This document shows positions 39,301-48,500 of a stretch of 64,000 nt of DNA, in pieces (the stretch's first letter is position 1; every line of letters starts with the position of its first letter). The translations under genes and the position numbers were made by a program. The stretch comes from Ianthella basta. Its lineage: Eukaryota; Porifera; Demospongiae; Verongiida; Ianthellidae. The stretch spans positions 3,038,501-3,102,500 of the forward strand of contig OZ025889.1 in NCBI GenBank assembly GCA_964019415.1. The letters are read 5' to 3'. The notes beneath the pieces are model-generated. The model was not told the origin of the DNA and ran no database searches. It was given only the letters and a program-made list of their open reading frames with translations.

Positions 39301-40254
39301 ACGAGGAGACAATGCATATGATGAGGGAAGTTCTTCTGGTATATCAAAGGTATAAGTAGGTTGTGTGAAGACTGGTGGATTGTCATTGACATTGATCACA
39401 GTGACTGTCACCTGAGCTGTGGCTGTTGCTGCATCAGGATGATTGTCGGTTGCTATCACAACAAAGGACACAATGCCACCAAAGTCGGGATCTTCCCTGT
39501 CCAGTGTAGTGCTGTCTACCACTTTGACTATGCCAGAAGTCCTATTGATAGTAAAAACACCATCCAAGGGTCCAGGACGCAGTGAATAGATCACTCCATC
39601 AGCATCAGTTGCTGAGATAGCTTGTGTGAAACTGACGACTGTGCCTTCAACTGCATTTTCATCCACACTACCTGCATATGAGCTGTTACTAAAAACAGGA
39701 GAATCATTGTTGGGCCTGTTCAGACGGACCTCTGCAATCTGCACGTTTGTACCACGGTCAGCACTGTCATATGCTCGGAATAGTATCTCTCTCACTTCAC
39801 GGTACTCAGCACCAGACATAGCAAACAAGTGGTCAGTCTGGAGCAGGGTGAATTGCAAAGACGGGATTGCATCGTTAGCTGAGACACTGAAGTTGAAAAA
39901 AGAGATGGTGACACTGTCATTGCCGATCTGAACACTTTTCTGTGCCCCTGCCATGTCAAGTGTTTCAGCTGCGGAATTAACGAGTTCTCCACCGCTTGTT
40001 ATCTCAGCTTGCAGCATTGTGATGCTAGAACCGGACGATGGCACTACATATGTAGGTCCGCCGAAAGTGATCAAGGATAGGTTGGTGGGTACATCTGCGT
40101 TGATGTCGAATGTCTCCCTGAGCTGAACCTGATCAAATAGCGCCAGGCAAGGAGGTGTAAGGCAGCTGAACTGCGCCTGGGAGATCTCACCATGGGAGAA
40201 GAGAATGGCAAGCAGCAGGGCGATAGCAGCTCCAGAGAGCCTCACACCCGCCAT
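8630..40254 (-). CDS. Giant calsyntenin-like cadherin, copy A (complete, 9,398 aa)
   Basis: Predicted single-pass cell-surface adhesion or recognition protein. Coding exons (minus strand): 40254-38905, 36932-35913, 35216-10097 and 9336-8630. Junction phases are 0, 0 and 1, with GT-AG sites at all three introns (donors GTAAGC, GTGAGT, GTAAGT). The start is the ATG at 40254 in a good context (GCGCCATGGCG), followed by a hydrophobic signal peptide of about 28 residues. Order of parts: N-terminal beta region; cadherin repeats at about 185-294 and 295-405; a LamG-like domain in exon 2; then about 34 cadherin repeats (DxNDNxP, LDRE and DxD motifs) mixed with about 25 repeats of another beta type, three further LamG-like domains, a membrane span at about 9362-9383 and a 13-residue tail. 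LamG plus the C-x3-C-x-E-x-L motif resembles calsyntenins, but the length is about ten times greater. No catenin-binding tail is present. The gene is divergent from RFC4. Function is inferred from domains only. Confidence 0.9.
10097..35216 (-). CDS. Exon 3 of cadherin copy A: uninterrupted 25.1 kb exon
   Basis: One exon of 25,120 bp encodes residues 791 to 9163 without a stop. The acceptor is TTGTAG before GCC at 35216; the donor is T followed by GTAAGT at 10096. From N to C terminus it reads in blocks: three calsyntenin-like repeats (to about 33,800); three cadherin repeats (to 32,890); three calsyntenin-like (to 31,580); seven cadherin, one carrying a large insert (to 28,440); eight calsyntenin-like (to 24,370); twenty cadherin (to 17,840); five calsyntenin-like, the first holding a LamG (to 14,980); two cadherin (to 14,250); four calsyntenin-like, the first holding a LamG (to 11,890); then single cadherin, calsyntenin-like and cadherin repeats; and a last LamG-bearing repeat that continues into exon 4. 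Block limits are read by eye from motifs and are approximate. Confidence 0.9.
13200..14120 (-). other. Third LamG-like domain with flanking cysteine motif (cadherin copy A)
   Basis: At about residues 7,820-8,130 a Cys lead-in (LSECNCQGVILDSCG) is followed by a LamG-like stretch (FTFTMVLQQF, WYLAMWIRRTRLNIDYAFVD, HHWALVVDMSD, YRDCALLDTIQMRG). Next comes SADEISCLCACGGEQL, a near match to the C-x3-C-x-E-x-L motif with one extra residue. The second half of the surrounding repeat follows (INYTTILRQVQYEN). The arrangement is the same as in exon 2 and at the C terminus. Confidence 0.65.
16980..17520 (-). other. Second LamG-like domain plus repeat half (cadherin copy A)
   Basis: Around residues 6,690-6,870 the protein has another jelly-roll-like stretch (NFTFFTWFMPGSPDRHQ, then YVVDVISNQYAVSFEVEL and AVHIFVGSQVYQ). 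It follows an incomplete beta repeat that starts PPQILPRDQSIFYNEGE. Afterwards the second half of that repeat resumes (RTLEIFFNGSNITTSRSIME). This copy lacks the cysteine pair seen after the other LamG-like domains: its equivalent segment is RELSSEEVRQLITAGEY. The domain call rests on the strand pattern and its position in the repeat. Confidence 0.6.
29080..29890 (-). other. Cysteine-containing insert of about 265 aa inside one cadherin repeat
   Basis: The cadherin repeat that starts APVADPDTYFGTVLEHSD (residue about 2,545) has the usual first strand and the GTEV turn, but the expected next element, IPIRVTDADSSSAGQ, comes only about 265 residues later. The intervening sequence (about residues 2570-2835) is in frame within the same exon, has no cadherin motifs and contains eight cysteines, an even number fitting disulphides in a secreted domain. 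It begins ALARWDPFFLPTGIFF and ends near CTFSPFHPGVCDAT. I do not recognise its family. No splice signals that would remove it in frame were evident, so it is probably an inserted domain in the loop between the first two strands of the host repeat. Confidence 0.7.
35913..36932 (-). CDS. Exon 2 of cadherin copy A: LamG-like domain cassette
   Basis: The exon has 340 codons and phase-0 introns on both sides. It encodes a Cys-rich lead-in (GCCDNATLDAYELCG), then a LamG/concanavalin-like jelly-roll at about residues 530-725, with the typical strands FTLAGWVRH, ADIF/YIFSIDE-type core, YFTVYITKNRLQFECRR and DGEWHFIAIV. Directly after it comes CFAACTESL, a C-x3-C-x-E-x-L motif also found after the LamG-like domain of calsyntenins, and then a strand pattern RSLSITGSQSIETYEEYLAS that is the second half of the repeat type seen throughout exon 3. 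The same exon of copy B (4214-3195) has the same length and nearly the same protein sequence, with MRK in place of MRR. Confidence 0.85.
37612..38003. repeat. Insertion of about 390 bp in cadherin A intron 1, absent from copy B
   Basis: Copy B reads CTGCTACATTCATTGATAC at 4,902-4,920 without interruption; copy A has about 390 bp between CTGCTA and TTCATTGATAG. It starts near TTCGTTTGCTTGTTTGTCTG and ends with a GC-rich stem (CCGCCGAAGGCGGGCGCCC). It is probably a non-autonomous mobile element; class unknown. Confidence 0.55.
38905..40254 (-). CDS. Exon 1 of cadherin copy A: signal peptide and two cadherin repeats
   Basis: There are 450 codons, ending in phase 0 at the donor CCA/GTAAGC. Residues 1-28 are a signal peptide; 29-184 a beta-rich region with a CLTPPC motif that ends in a repeat-like helix (YREVREILFRAY). 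Cadherin repeats follow at about 185-294 (SPVFSNSSY, DENAVEG, TLDRED, NVNDNPP) and 295-405 (FTQPTYTFDIPEE, NIDDNRP). The exon closes with the first half of the repeat that exon 2 completes. An in-frame TTG lies 15 bases upstream of the ATG but is not a plausible eukaryotic start. Confidence 0.88.
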
Positions 40255-40646
40255 GGCGCCGCAGGGCAAACCTCAGCACTCAGCTCTGTAGTGAACCAGG
40301 GCACAAGACATAACTTTTCTCACTGTCCTACTACCACACCTGTTACTACTGCTGCTGCTGCTTACCTCTGGCTAGCTTGCTACCAGATGTGGCTGCACTG
40401 GTGCTGGAGGAACAACGTCACGTCTGCAGCGACTCTGTGCACAAGGTCACCAGCTGGGACGCCCTACACTTCTATCAAGAGGGTCATCCAGTGGAGGAGG
40501 GAGCGCCACTTGGCAGCATAACAAATGAATACTCTCTACGTAATGACATTCACTTGTTGGTATGCAAACACACGCGGCAGGCTCCCTCCCAGAAGTCTGG
40601 CGAGGGCGCTTATTTTAGGGCCGCCTTCTTCTAGTTTTGGAGGGAA
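40255..40646. promoter_or_regulatory. Putative bidirectional promoter, cadherin A (-) / RFC4 (+)
   Basis: Only 392 bp separate the divergent start codons of cadherin copy A (40254) and RFC4 (40647). All but the last about 30 bp is duplicated upstream of copy B (7130-7456), where the RFC4 side is missing. No TATA box stands out. Promoter activity is inferred from position alone. Confidence 0.5.
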
Positions 40647-43600
40647 ATGGAGGCCTTCTTGAAGGGAACCTCCAGTCGTGCAGCAAAACCCAAGGCACTA
40701 CCTCCAGAGTCTAGAGCTGAAAAGACACGATACACCCCATGGGTTGAGAAGTAGTGAGTTAAGTAGGAGTTACTACCTAGATTTGTATGCATGCTTGTAT
40801 TGTCGAAGTCCCCTGGGGTCCTTGTGTTCGTATCCATCAGTCGCCCACGATCTGTCAAAGACGTAGTCTTCCAGGACGAAGTAGTGAGCGTGTTGGCCAA
40901 GACCATTCAAGGAGCTGATGTGAGCCTCTATTCACCGTAGGATTCGTGCGTGTATATTTTGGGATGCAGTGGCTCGATAATGTGCTATTAGATGATTGCT
41001 TTAATTCTGTTGTTCTTTCTACTTTGCTGTTAGTTTCCGAATCTGTTGTTTTATGGACCACCTGGGACTGGGAAAACGTCCACAATTCTTGCAGCTGCAA
41101 GACAACTGTTTGGGTATGTTATTGTACAGTTTAGACAGTGTGCTGTGTCCTCTTAAGTATGTCTTACTGCTGCCTATGGTTGTCTACATTGTAGGAATGA
41201 GTTGATGAAGAGCAGAGTGCTAGAACTGAATGCTTCCGATGAGAGAGGCATACAAGTACGTATGTTGTGCTGTGTACCTTGGTCACTAGTGTACTTGGAG
41301 AGTGTAGTTCATATCCAGTGTTTGAGTTGTAGAGCTGTCTGGCTGTGCCATTTAAATCTTTGATTGGCTTGACACTATTCCAAGAGTCTTGATCATGTTC
41401 TGCTAGCCACTATAGCTTGTTTAGTAAACAATTGGTAGTAATCATTGGATTCACCTGGCATTGCGCCAACTGACTATGTCAGTTCAGCCATGGCCACTGG
41501 GCCAAAGTCCTATTTGTCACCAGCAGTGACAGCTTTCTCTATCATCCCATCAAAGGAGGAGACACTTGGTGCAGCCAAAGATCTTTGGTGCAGCTGTAGA
41601 GTAGTTTGTCTGGGTGTGAGCTTTAATACCAAGTGTTGGGTCTAGTGTGTGTTTTGAATAAGATGTGTGCTTGCCTTGTAGGTTGTCAGAGAAAAGGTCA
41701 AGACCTTCTCCCAGCAGGCAGTGTCTGCAACCAGACAAGAGTGAGCATACAAAGCACACATTACACACTCCAGGCTCAGCTGGTAAACAGGTTAATGAGA
41801 TTCATCTGTTATTTGTGTAGGTAGTGCATAGCTGCTTTCCTGTCTTAAGGCTAACCATGAATGTCATTATCCTTGTTGCCCTCACCACACACACACAGCG
41901 GGAGTCCTTGCCCCCCACTCAAGATTGTCATACTTGATGAAGCTGACTCCATGACCAACAGTGCACAGGTGTGCAGTGAAAGACAATGTCATGTGATTGT
42001 ATATCTGCCAGTGCACATGTCTGAGTGGGTTGAGTAGAAAGGAGGCAAGGAGAAGTATATAAGGGAGAATGGCATATACGTATAAGGTGTTTGCAGCATT
42101 ATTATAACTGTTCTTTTTGGTCATGAGACATTGGCATCCAACCTTACATTTCCTGCTATATATACTGTTACCAAGGAAACCATGTTTCTCAGGCCTGAAA
42201 CTCCTATTTGGACATACTGTAGTTTCTTTGGTAACGGTATTGTTATTATACATTCATACATTACCTACATACAATATTATAATATCAATAATTATTGCTG
42301 AAGTGTTTTATGGTGTGCATGTTGTCTGGTGACTGTTCAGGCTGCTCTGAGAAGAACCATGGAGCGGGAGTCCAAAACCACTAGATTCTGTCTCATTTGC
42401 AACTACATAAGCAGGTTAGCTATTATGCCTGTTCACTTACTGCATTTGGTAGTGTACTCTGTAGATTTGTGTATCAGTTACTGAGCCATGTAGCACTGGT
42501 GTAGTGTACTGTGGAAACACTTCACTTTATATGCTGTTCTTGATTTATCTGCTTGCACAGAATCATTGAACCCTTGACATCAAGGTGTACAAAGTTTAGA
42601 TTCAAGCCACTGCTTGGTGAAGTACTGGAGCATAAACTGAAGGAGATCTGTGACAAAGAAGGAGTGCAGTGCAGTGCTGAGGTTTGCTGAAGTTGTCATT
42701 GCAGGGGGGGGGGGGGGGCAATACTACCTGTGTTGACATATGCCTTGCTAAATTTCTGAAGGAAGCAAGTTTATAGCTAAGGGAGCAAATGCTCCCCCCC
42801 ACCCCCACCCCCAAATGCACCCCTGAGTGAATGCTGCCTGCCAACTGGTGTGTACGTATGTACTGTGTATACTGCTCTGGTTTGCTGGCAGTCTGTTGAC
42901 TCTCTGCATAGCAGCTACGTATGTGCTCTGGTCGTGTTTGCAGGCCATAAAGGCTCTAGTTGACACTTCTAATGGTGACATGAGGAAGGTGGGTGGATGG
43001 CACACATGTGTCTTCCCATGTTGGTCTGCACTCTTGTGTGTCACATGCGAAGGGTGGATGGGATGAGTGCAGGTGTGTGGCTGTGTTGACCTGTTGAATA
43101 CCTCGTGCAGAAGGGTTCACACACACTGCTTGTTAGACCCTACTTTGCTAAGGTTTCTTGCTATCTTACTGTCTGCTTCTTTCTTGTTCAGGCCATTACC
43201 TCTCTCCAAAGTGCAGCCAGGTTGAAAAAGGATGACGAAGTGACAGGAGGGGATATCCTTGAAATTGCTGGAGTGAGCTATACGTGTACTAATGCTCAGC
43301 TAGTGCATGTACAAGTACATACAAGTACACTCCTGCACATCTGTAGGTCATCCCACCTGAGATCATTGATACCCTTTTGCAAGCCTGTTCTTCTGATTCC
43401 TATGACAAGTTAGAGCATGCTGTCAAGGTATGTACCTGATGTGTGTGCCCATGGCAGGGCTGTATTGGTGTGGGTGTTCCTCCATCAAACCAAGTCTGCC
43501 ACTCTGGTATGACATTATTGATCTTTGCCTTTCTGGGGTAAGTCCCCAGGGACAGAGTTGATCTAATGTACTAGACTAGATGTGGGGGGGACTGACATGT

Positions 43601-45420
43601 GGTGTGATGGGACTGATGTGAGAGGGGGAAGGAGAAACTGTTATAGTTGTAATAAAAATACTTATGATTTACCATTGATACAAAATGAGTACCCTCCCAG
43701 TCCTGGACTTTCCAAAATTCTTAATTTAATTTGTAGCCTTGAGTTAGTGATTCAAATGTTAGAAAGCTGACTAATTTTTATTAAAAAAAATAATATAATA
43801 GTAACCTTGGTTCAAGACATAGCCATTTGTGTTGCGTGATTGTTGTAAGTACCCTCTCCACCTGGTGTTGTAAGTACCCTCTCCACCTGGTGTTGTAAGT
43901 ACCCTCTCCACCTGGTGTTGTAAGTACCCTCTCCACCTGGTGTTCTAAGTACCCTCTCCACCTGGTATTGTAAGTACCCTCTCCACCTGGTGTTGTCACA
44001 CTCCATGCAGGACTTCATTGCTGAGGGCTACTCAGCAGCGCAGCTAGTGAGCCAGATCCATGATCGAATCGTCATCATGGATACCATCAGAGACAAGGAG
44101 AAGTCTGTCATTGCAGAAAGGCTTGGAGTAGGTTGTGGGACTGCACTCACATGGGTGGTAGCAAGTGTTGCATGTCGGCTGAGAGTTTGTGCCAAGTTTA
44201 ACATACTGGCTTAAGCTTTGGTAACAATCATCTAGTGTCCCTAGCACAGCCCAGACCCTTTCCTAAGCTGCCACTGTTGTGCAATAGGAAAATAAGCGTC
44301 TCCCTGACCGATGATGTCAGAATATATAATGGGGAGGGAAGCGGTCTGGGCTATGCGAGACTACCCCAGCACTGATCCTAGTGTAGGTCCTGGGGATCCT
44401 AATGTGGGTCCTGGTGATCCTAGTGTGGGTCCTGGTGATCCTAGTGTGGGTCCTGGTGATCCTAGTGTAGGTCCTGGTGATCCTAGTGTGGGTCCTGGTG
44501 ATCCTAGTGTAGGTCCTGGTGATCCTAGTGTAGGTCCTGGTGATCCTAGTGTAGGTCCTGGTGATCCTAGTGTAGGTCCTGGTGATCCTAGTGTGGGTCC
44601 TGGTGATCCTAGTGTGGGTCCTGGTGATCCTAGTGTGGGTCCTGGTGATCCTAGTGTGGGTCCTGGTGATCCTAGTGTGGGTCCTGGTGATCCTAGTGTG
44701 GGTCCTGGTGATCCTAGTGTAGGTCCTGGTGATCCTAGTGTAGGTCCTGGTGATCCTAGTGTAGGTCCTGGTGATCCTAGTGTAGGTCCTGGTGATCCTA
44801 GTGTAGGTCCTGGTGATCCTAGTGTAGGTCCTGGTGATCCTAGTGTAGGTCCTGGTGATCCTAGTGTAGGTCCTGGTGATCCTAGTGTAGGTCCTGGTGA
44901 ACCTAGTGTAGGTCCTGGTGATCCTAGTGTAGTTTATGTGCCAATCTTCATGTTTTAGTATAGCATTATATACTATAGCAATGTATACTAATTTTGATGT
45001 GCCCATTTCTGGTGCTATTTTGTGCTTTGCCATTTGACAACTGGGAACCAATAGTCCTCTTAAAGCCAGGTCCTCCCCCACTGCTTGTGGAAGAGCTAGT
45101 GCAACAAGAGAAAAGATCCTGGTCACATGTACTGCGAAAGCTTTTGTCCTTGGCAATTTGAGCTGTGTAGATAGGCGGATGCAGAGGAGAAGGCAGTGTC
45201 GTATATAGCTCAGTAGGGCAAACCCAGTTACTGCTATTGTTGAACATTAAAATGTTGAATAGCCCAAACTCTGATGTTGTCCACTTGCTGCCCTCCTTCC
45301 CTCCTATTTCCACATGACCAGTTAATTGACTACAGGCTGTGTGATGGTGCTGATGAATACTTGCAAATCATGGACCTGTGTAGCTTGATGATGGGACAGT
45401 TCTGCCACCCTCAAGAATGA
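40647..45420 (+). CDS. RFC4: Replication factor C subunit 4 (clamp loader small subunit)
   Basis: AAA+ ATPase subunit of the nuclear RFC complex, which loads PCNA on primer-template junctions. The 13 coding exons are 40647-40753, 40841-40919, 41034-41113, 41195-41255, 41682-41740, 41899-41968, 42341-42414, 42561-42681, 42944-42988, 43192-43272, 43347-43427, 44011-44127 and 45322-45420. All phases join and the sum is 1,074 nt, 357 aa; human RFC4 has 363. Visible motifs: N-terminal TPWVEKYRP, Walker [28 protein letters not shown], Walker B LDEADSM, sensor 1 FCLICNY and arginine finger TSRC, then the collar domain ending [19 protein letters not shown]. The paralogue is called RFC4 rather than RFC2 or RFC5 from the [15 protein letters not shown] and C-terminal ADGADE-type sequence. 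Introns 11 and 12 hold minisatellites. AMDHD2 follows on the same strand after 166 bp. Confidence 0.95.
42704..42830. repeat. G-run and C-rich inverted low-complexity element, RFC4 intron 8
   Basis: A run of 15 G starts after CATTGCA at 42704 and is mirrored about 100 bp later by C-rich sequence (CTCCCCCCCACCCCCACCC) ending in GCACCCCTGAG. It may be a degraded hAT-type MITE (CAGGGG...CCCCTG ends) or only low-complexity DNA. Confidence 0.35.
43842..43991. repeat. 25-bp minisatellite, 6 units, RFC4 intron 11
   Basis: Six tandem 25-bp units with the core GTAAGTACCCTCTCCACCTG. The array ends about 20 bp before the exon 12 acceptor (TCCATGCAG at 44002-44010). Five of the six units contain TTGTAAGTA and the fifth has TTCTAAGTA. 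The pyrimidine-rich part may act as the tract for the acceptor. Confidence 0.9.
44374..44934. repeat. 21-bp minisatellite, about 26.5 units, RFC4 intron 12
   Basis: There are 26 full 21-bp units plus a partial one, each GATCCTAGTGT followed by (A/G)GGTCCTGGT. Main variants are A or G at the twelfth base, and near the ends AATGTGGG and GAACCT. Because 21 is divisible by three the array is open in several frames (plus strand DPSVGPG, minus strand TRITRTY), but it lies wholly in intron 12 (44128-45321) and is taken as non-coding. Confidence 0.9.
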
Positions 45421-45586
45421 CAACAGATGTTTGTGTGTGTGCGTGTTCAATGTTGCATCAGTTTCATTTGGCCTTCCGCATGATCTCATCAGTGTGACTT
45501 CATCCCCTATTCGCACCGCGACCCGATATCATCATGTGTCACATTGTACCGCAGCGCCTTCAGCAGTTACCAGAGTTGTCGAAAAC

Positions 45587-48500
45587 ATGGCCACCGCAGT
45601 AGATGGTGAGAACGCTGTCGTACGTTTCAGCGGCTGTCGTCAAGTCATCAATGGTAAACTGGTTGAAAAGGATCTGTTCGTTCAATGTGGTAAGATAGTT
45701 GATCCGGAGAAGCTCTTCTTTGACCAAAAGAGGACTGCGGACGTCGTGTACCCCTGCGAGGGATTGATCGTGGCTCCTGGCTTCATTGACCTCCAACTAA
45801 ATGGTAAGGTAATTTATCTGCCGACAGAGTGACCTCTACAAACACTATGAAAACTTTGAATACTTGTAGTACGTTGTTTTCATTGGCCATAGGATGATGT
45901 TTAGCCACTTGTCTTGAGCTCGTAGTTCTAAGAGTATATTTTTTTGTTTGCTGTCATCTTGTAGGGTCGGACATCACTAAAGTAGCTCGTCCCCTTTCTT
46001 GCTAAATCTTTTCACTAAGCTAACACGTTCATTAGCCTACAACCAGCTCCTCATGATGCCCAGGCAACTAGCCATTTTGGTTAGTAAGGTAGGGTAGGGG
46101 GTTTCCGAACAGGGCGCCACATTTCGCCTGCAAGCAGTAGAAAAGCTTCCATTTCTGTATGCAGTTAGCACAAGAGTCAATGTACAAACTGACACAGTGA
46201 GAAGCTGTTCCTTCGAACACAGACGGAGCGCGGCGCAGTGTTCGGAAACCCCCTACTTTACCTTACCTGTCAGTAGTGGTGTAGCTGCACTCTCTGTGTA
46301 AGTACTTGAGGAAGGACAGTGAAAGGAATAGTGAGCGTAATCTTTGTTCCTAAACAGCATCAAGTTTGGTAAATTGTCTTGAGCTCATTGAGGAAGTGCT
46401 GTCATGTTCCAGGTTTCGAATTCTTTCACAAAGGAATCCATATTCTGAATGGTGTGAGGGTCCCCAATAGATCTCCTGGCTAGGCACACTGAAGGTGATA
46501 AGATGAATGGCTCATGCACTATACGGTCAAGACTGAAAGCTGCATTAAGCAGTGGTCAGGCCCGTGCACAACTCTGAGATTGGGGGGGTTCTTCTACTCT
46601 CAAAGTGGAACTCATCATATATAGATTAACATGTAGCACAATTCTGGTGTCCGCAAGGAGAGTATCCAGCTTTTGCTCGCTAGCAGCTAAGCTGGTCTTT
46701 AAAGCTTTTATCAGGGTTTTGAGTGGCACTGTCCATTGTAAGACTACTGTATAGTAGTACAACTCAGATTCTGTATAGCTAAAAAGTTATAGAAGTTGCT
46801 TCTCAGGCGGAACTCCTAGGCAAGTGGGGAGGAGTTCTTTCGAACCCCCCGAACCGCCCCTGCGTACGGGCCTGAGTGGTGTTAGTACTTATAGTGCAAG
46901 ACCACAGTATCATTGCCAGTCCAGCTCCTTTGGTAACACATAGCCATTTAACAATGATTTTCTCACTGTTTATTTGTGTGATTAGATAGATAGATAGATA
47001 GATATTTTATTTTTCAACAGGAGTACTGCATCTACGTACTTCATACAGTAGATTTTCATGCAGGTCCTGGGTCCTGGGGATTATGGATTGTAATTACAAT
47101 GCAGTGAGCTGTAATTGCAACACTGGTATAATCTGTACAAGGGTTGCCTTTTCAACAAGCAACTGAAAACCTTAGAACTCACCACTCAAATGCCTCTACT
47201 CTGGTGTTTTGGGCTTGGCGTGTAGTGTCAGTTGCATAGGCTGTGGGGCATTGTCCCTTACGGTCGTACCTTAACCCTTGCTGCACCTACTCTTTGAGTT
47301 CCTGTCTACCTCAGCGTGTGTGTGTCTGTCTCATCATTTGTTTAGGTGCTTTTGGCGTGGATTTTTCTTCTTGTGGTGATAATCTAAGCAAGAATCTTCA
47401 ATATGTGTCTAAAAGGTTGCTGGAATATGGTGTTACATCTTTCTGCCCCACTTTGGTCACAACCTCACCAACCAAGTATAAGGAGGTTAGCCACACTGCA
47501 TGACACCTGCATAGTGTCACACCCACTGTCACACCCCCTTGTGTGTGTTGTATTGCATGTGGTACAGTGAAGTAAGGGAAGGGTCTAGCAGCCAAGGTAA
47601 GTATTAGTTATACCACAGCACTGAAGTGTACCCGCACGAGGCCGGAGGGCGAGTGTGTCTAAAGTCCATATACACCAAAGCGCCGTGGTATGAGTGACAT
47701 ATAATCCATTGCCAGGGCTTTTATATTACTGTTTAGGAGGGATTGCGGCAAGTCTAGGGAATTCAGGATGACTCAGCTAACGTCTGGCTGCTTCTTTGTG
47801 CACTGACAATATCTACTCTAGAGAAGGCCAGTAGAAAGCAGCGCTGCACTGACAAGGATGGCCAGCAGCCTGACTGCATGAACGATGATAGTGAGCCTCT
47901 CTGCGATTTGGTAGAGTACAATGAGAATGACCTGCACTTTGAGTTCCTTCTTAGGCACTTAGCATGTGAGTCAGCACAAGAGGAGAGGTGTCCTGATGAT
48001 CTCCCTCAGTCGACTACTATCTTGTGTGTGTGGCTATCAGTTCAGACCTTCCATTTATGACCATCGGATAACAGGATATTAGAATCCATTTCAAGTATAA
48101 TTATAGCTTCTTAAATCCTGTTATACTACAGAGGAGGCTTCTTATTGCAGTTATACCATGGTTGTGTCATTCAAACACCCGCCGTTGCCACGGCAACAGA
48201 ATATATGTAATGATATTATTATGGTGTCTTATTTTGTGCCTGAGCTAATCAGGACAGCACCAGCCATTCATGAAGGTAGGAATCCGTATAGACATGATGT
48301 CTGCAAAGCACAGGTATGTAATTAGAGCGAAGACAACTGTTAACCACTGCACTATCATTTAAAGCACCAGTAGTGAGGCAAATTGTACAGTGACAACTGT
48401 TTCTGTGTGAAATGGAATCATTCTGGAATGTCTTCAGGCGAACTAGGACTTCGTAATTTGGAAATTAGAAATATCTTCACCCAAGCAACATTCACTGAAA

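Larger units (their letters stand above)
34669..40616. repeat. Tandem segmental duplication, right unit (homologous to 1-7456)
   Basis: Partner of the left block. Relative to the left block it lacks about 1.63 kb and about 330 bp of intron 2 sequence, and carries an additional segment of about 390 bp in intron 1 (37612-38003) and about 40 bp in the 5' flank (near 40296-40340). The homology ends about 30 bp before the RFC4 ATG. Confidence 0.9.

Noticed and set aside
40252..40269. TTG at 40269 (and 7144 in copy B) as the cadherin start
   Set aside because: The in-frame ATG at 40254 (7129) has a strong initiation context and is directly followed by the signal peptide; TTG starts are not expected in animals.
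43781..44018. Minus-strand frames of repeated [16 protein letters not shown] units
   Set aside because: They are the translation of a 25-bp intronic minisatellite across several frames; the overlapping plus-strand exon 12 of RFC4 is well supported.
44311..44958. 215-codon plus-strand frame of DPSVGPG repeats (and a minus-strand TRITRTY frame), resembling an elastic or collagen-like protein
   Set aside because: It lies entirely in RFC4 intron 12, arises from a 21-bp tandem repeat that is open in several frames, and has no promoter or flanking coding evidence.
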